From S143-63 sp964425855 (GTDB lineage: Archaea > Thermoproteota > Thermoprotei_A > Sulfolobales > Acidilobaceae), in NCBI GenBank assembly GCA_964425855.1, contig CAYROE010000080.1, positions 1 to 6,140 of the forward strand: a stretch of DNA of 6,140 nucleotides. The letters are read 5' to 3'. Shown here in pieces: positions 6,123 through 6,140 of this stretch. How positions within the stretch are numbered: the first letter of the stretch is position 1; every line of letters starts with the position of its first letter. The notes beneath the pieces were generated by a model, which worked only from the letters and a program-made list of their open reading frames with translations, searched no databases and was not told the DNA's origin. The position numbers and the translations under genes are program-made.

Positions 6123-6140
6123 GATATTTACGGTGGCCTC

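Overview
The window looks like a piece of a hyperthermophilic archaeal chromosome, most likely a crenarchaeote (Thermoproteota, perhaps Desulfurococcales-like). The pointers are a very GC-rich tRNA stem set with an encoded CCA end in otherwise moderate-GC DNA, Shine-Dalgarno sites of the GGTG type, AGA/AGG and ATA-rich codon use, a geranylgeranyl-reductase-type flavoprotein, and an adenosine-specific kinase of the archaeal/thermophile family. The species cannot be named from the sequence. The region is densely coded, with no mobile element, CRISPR array or rRNA.

Left part: the 3' two-thirds of a tRNA-Gly(GCC) lies on the + strand at the left edge. A short intergenic stretch follows, then a two-gene operon on the - strand: a small, very basic protein of unknown function (first) and a large superfamily 2 helicase with a C-terminal DUF1998-type cysteine cluster (Hrq1/SftH/MrfA family), separated by 5 nt.

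Middle: a FAD-dependent oxidoreductase of the geranylgeranyl reductase family is transcribed on the + strand, divergently from the helicase operon. It runs head-on into an adenosine-specific kinase gene on the - strand. The two stop codons are read from the same CTAG palindrome.

Right part, all on the - strand in order of transcription: an unrecognised multi-pass membrane protein that may start outside the window, a small winged-helix regulator 16 nt after it, then a promoter-bearing gap and a LysE/RhtB-type exporter, then the kinase. The membrane protein and winged-helix gene look like one unit. The exporter and the kinase each have a good candidate TATA box, so they may be separately controlled.

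Most of this is ordinary archaeal housekeeping and accessory content. I do not see a clear undescribed defence or mobile system. The best leads are the helicase paired with an orphan basic protein instead of the exonuclease seen beside bacterial MrfA, and the membrane protein/winged-helix pair beside an exporter.
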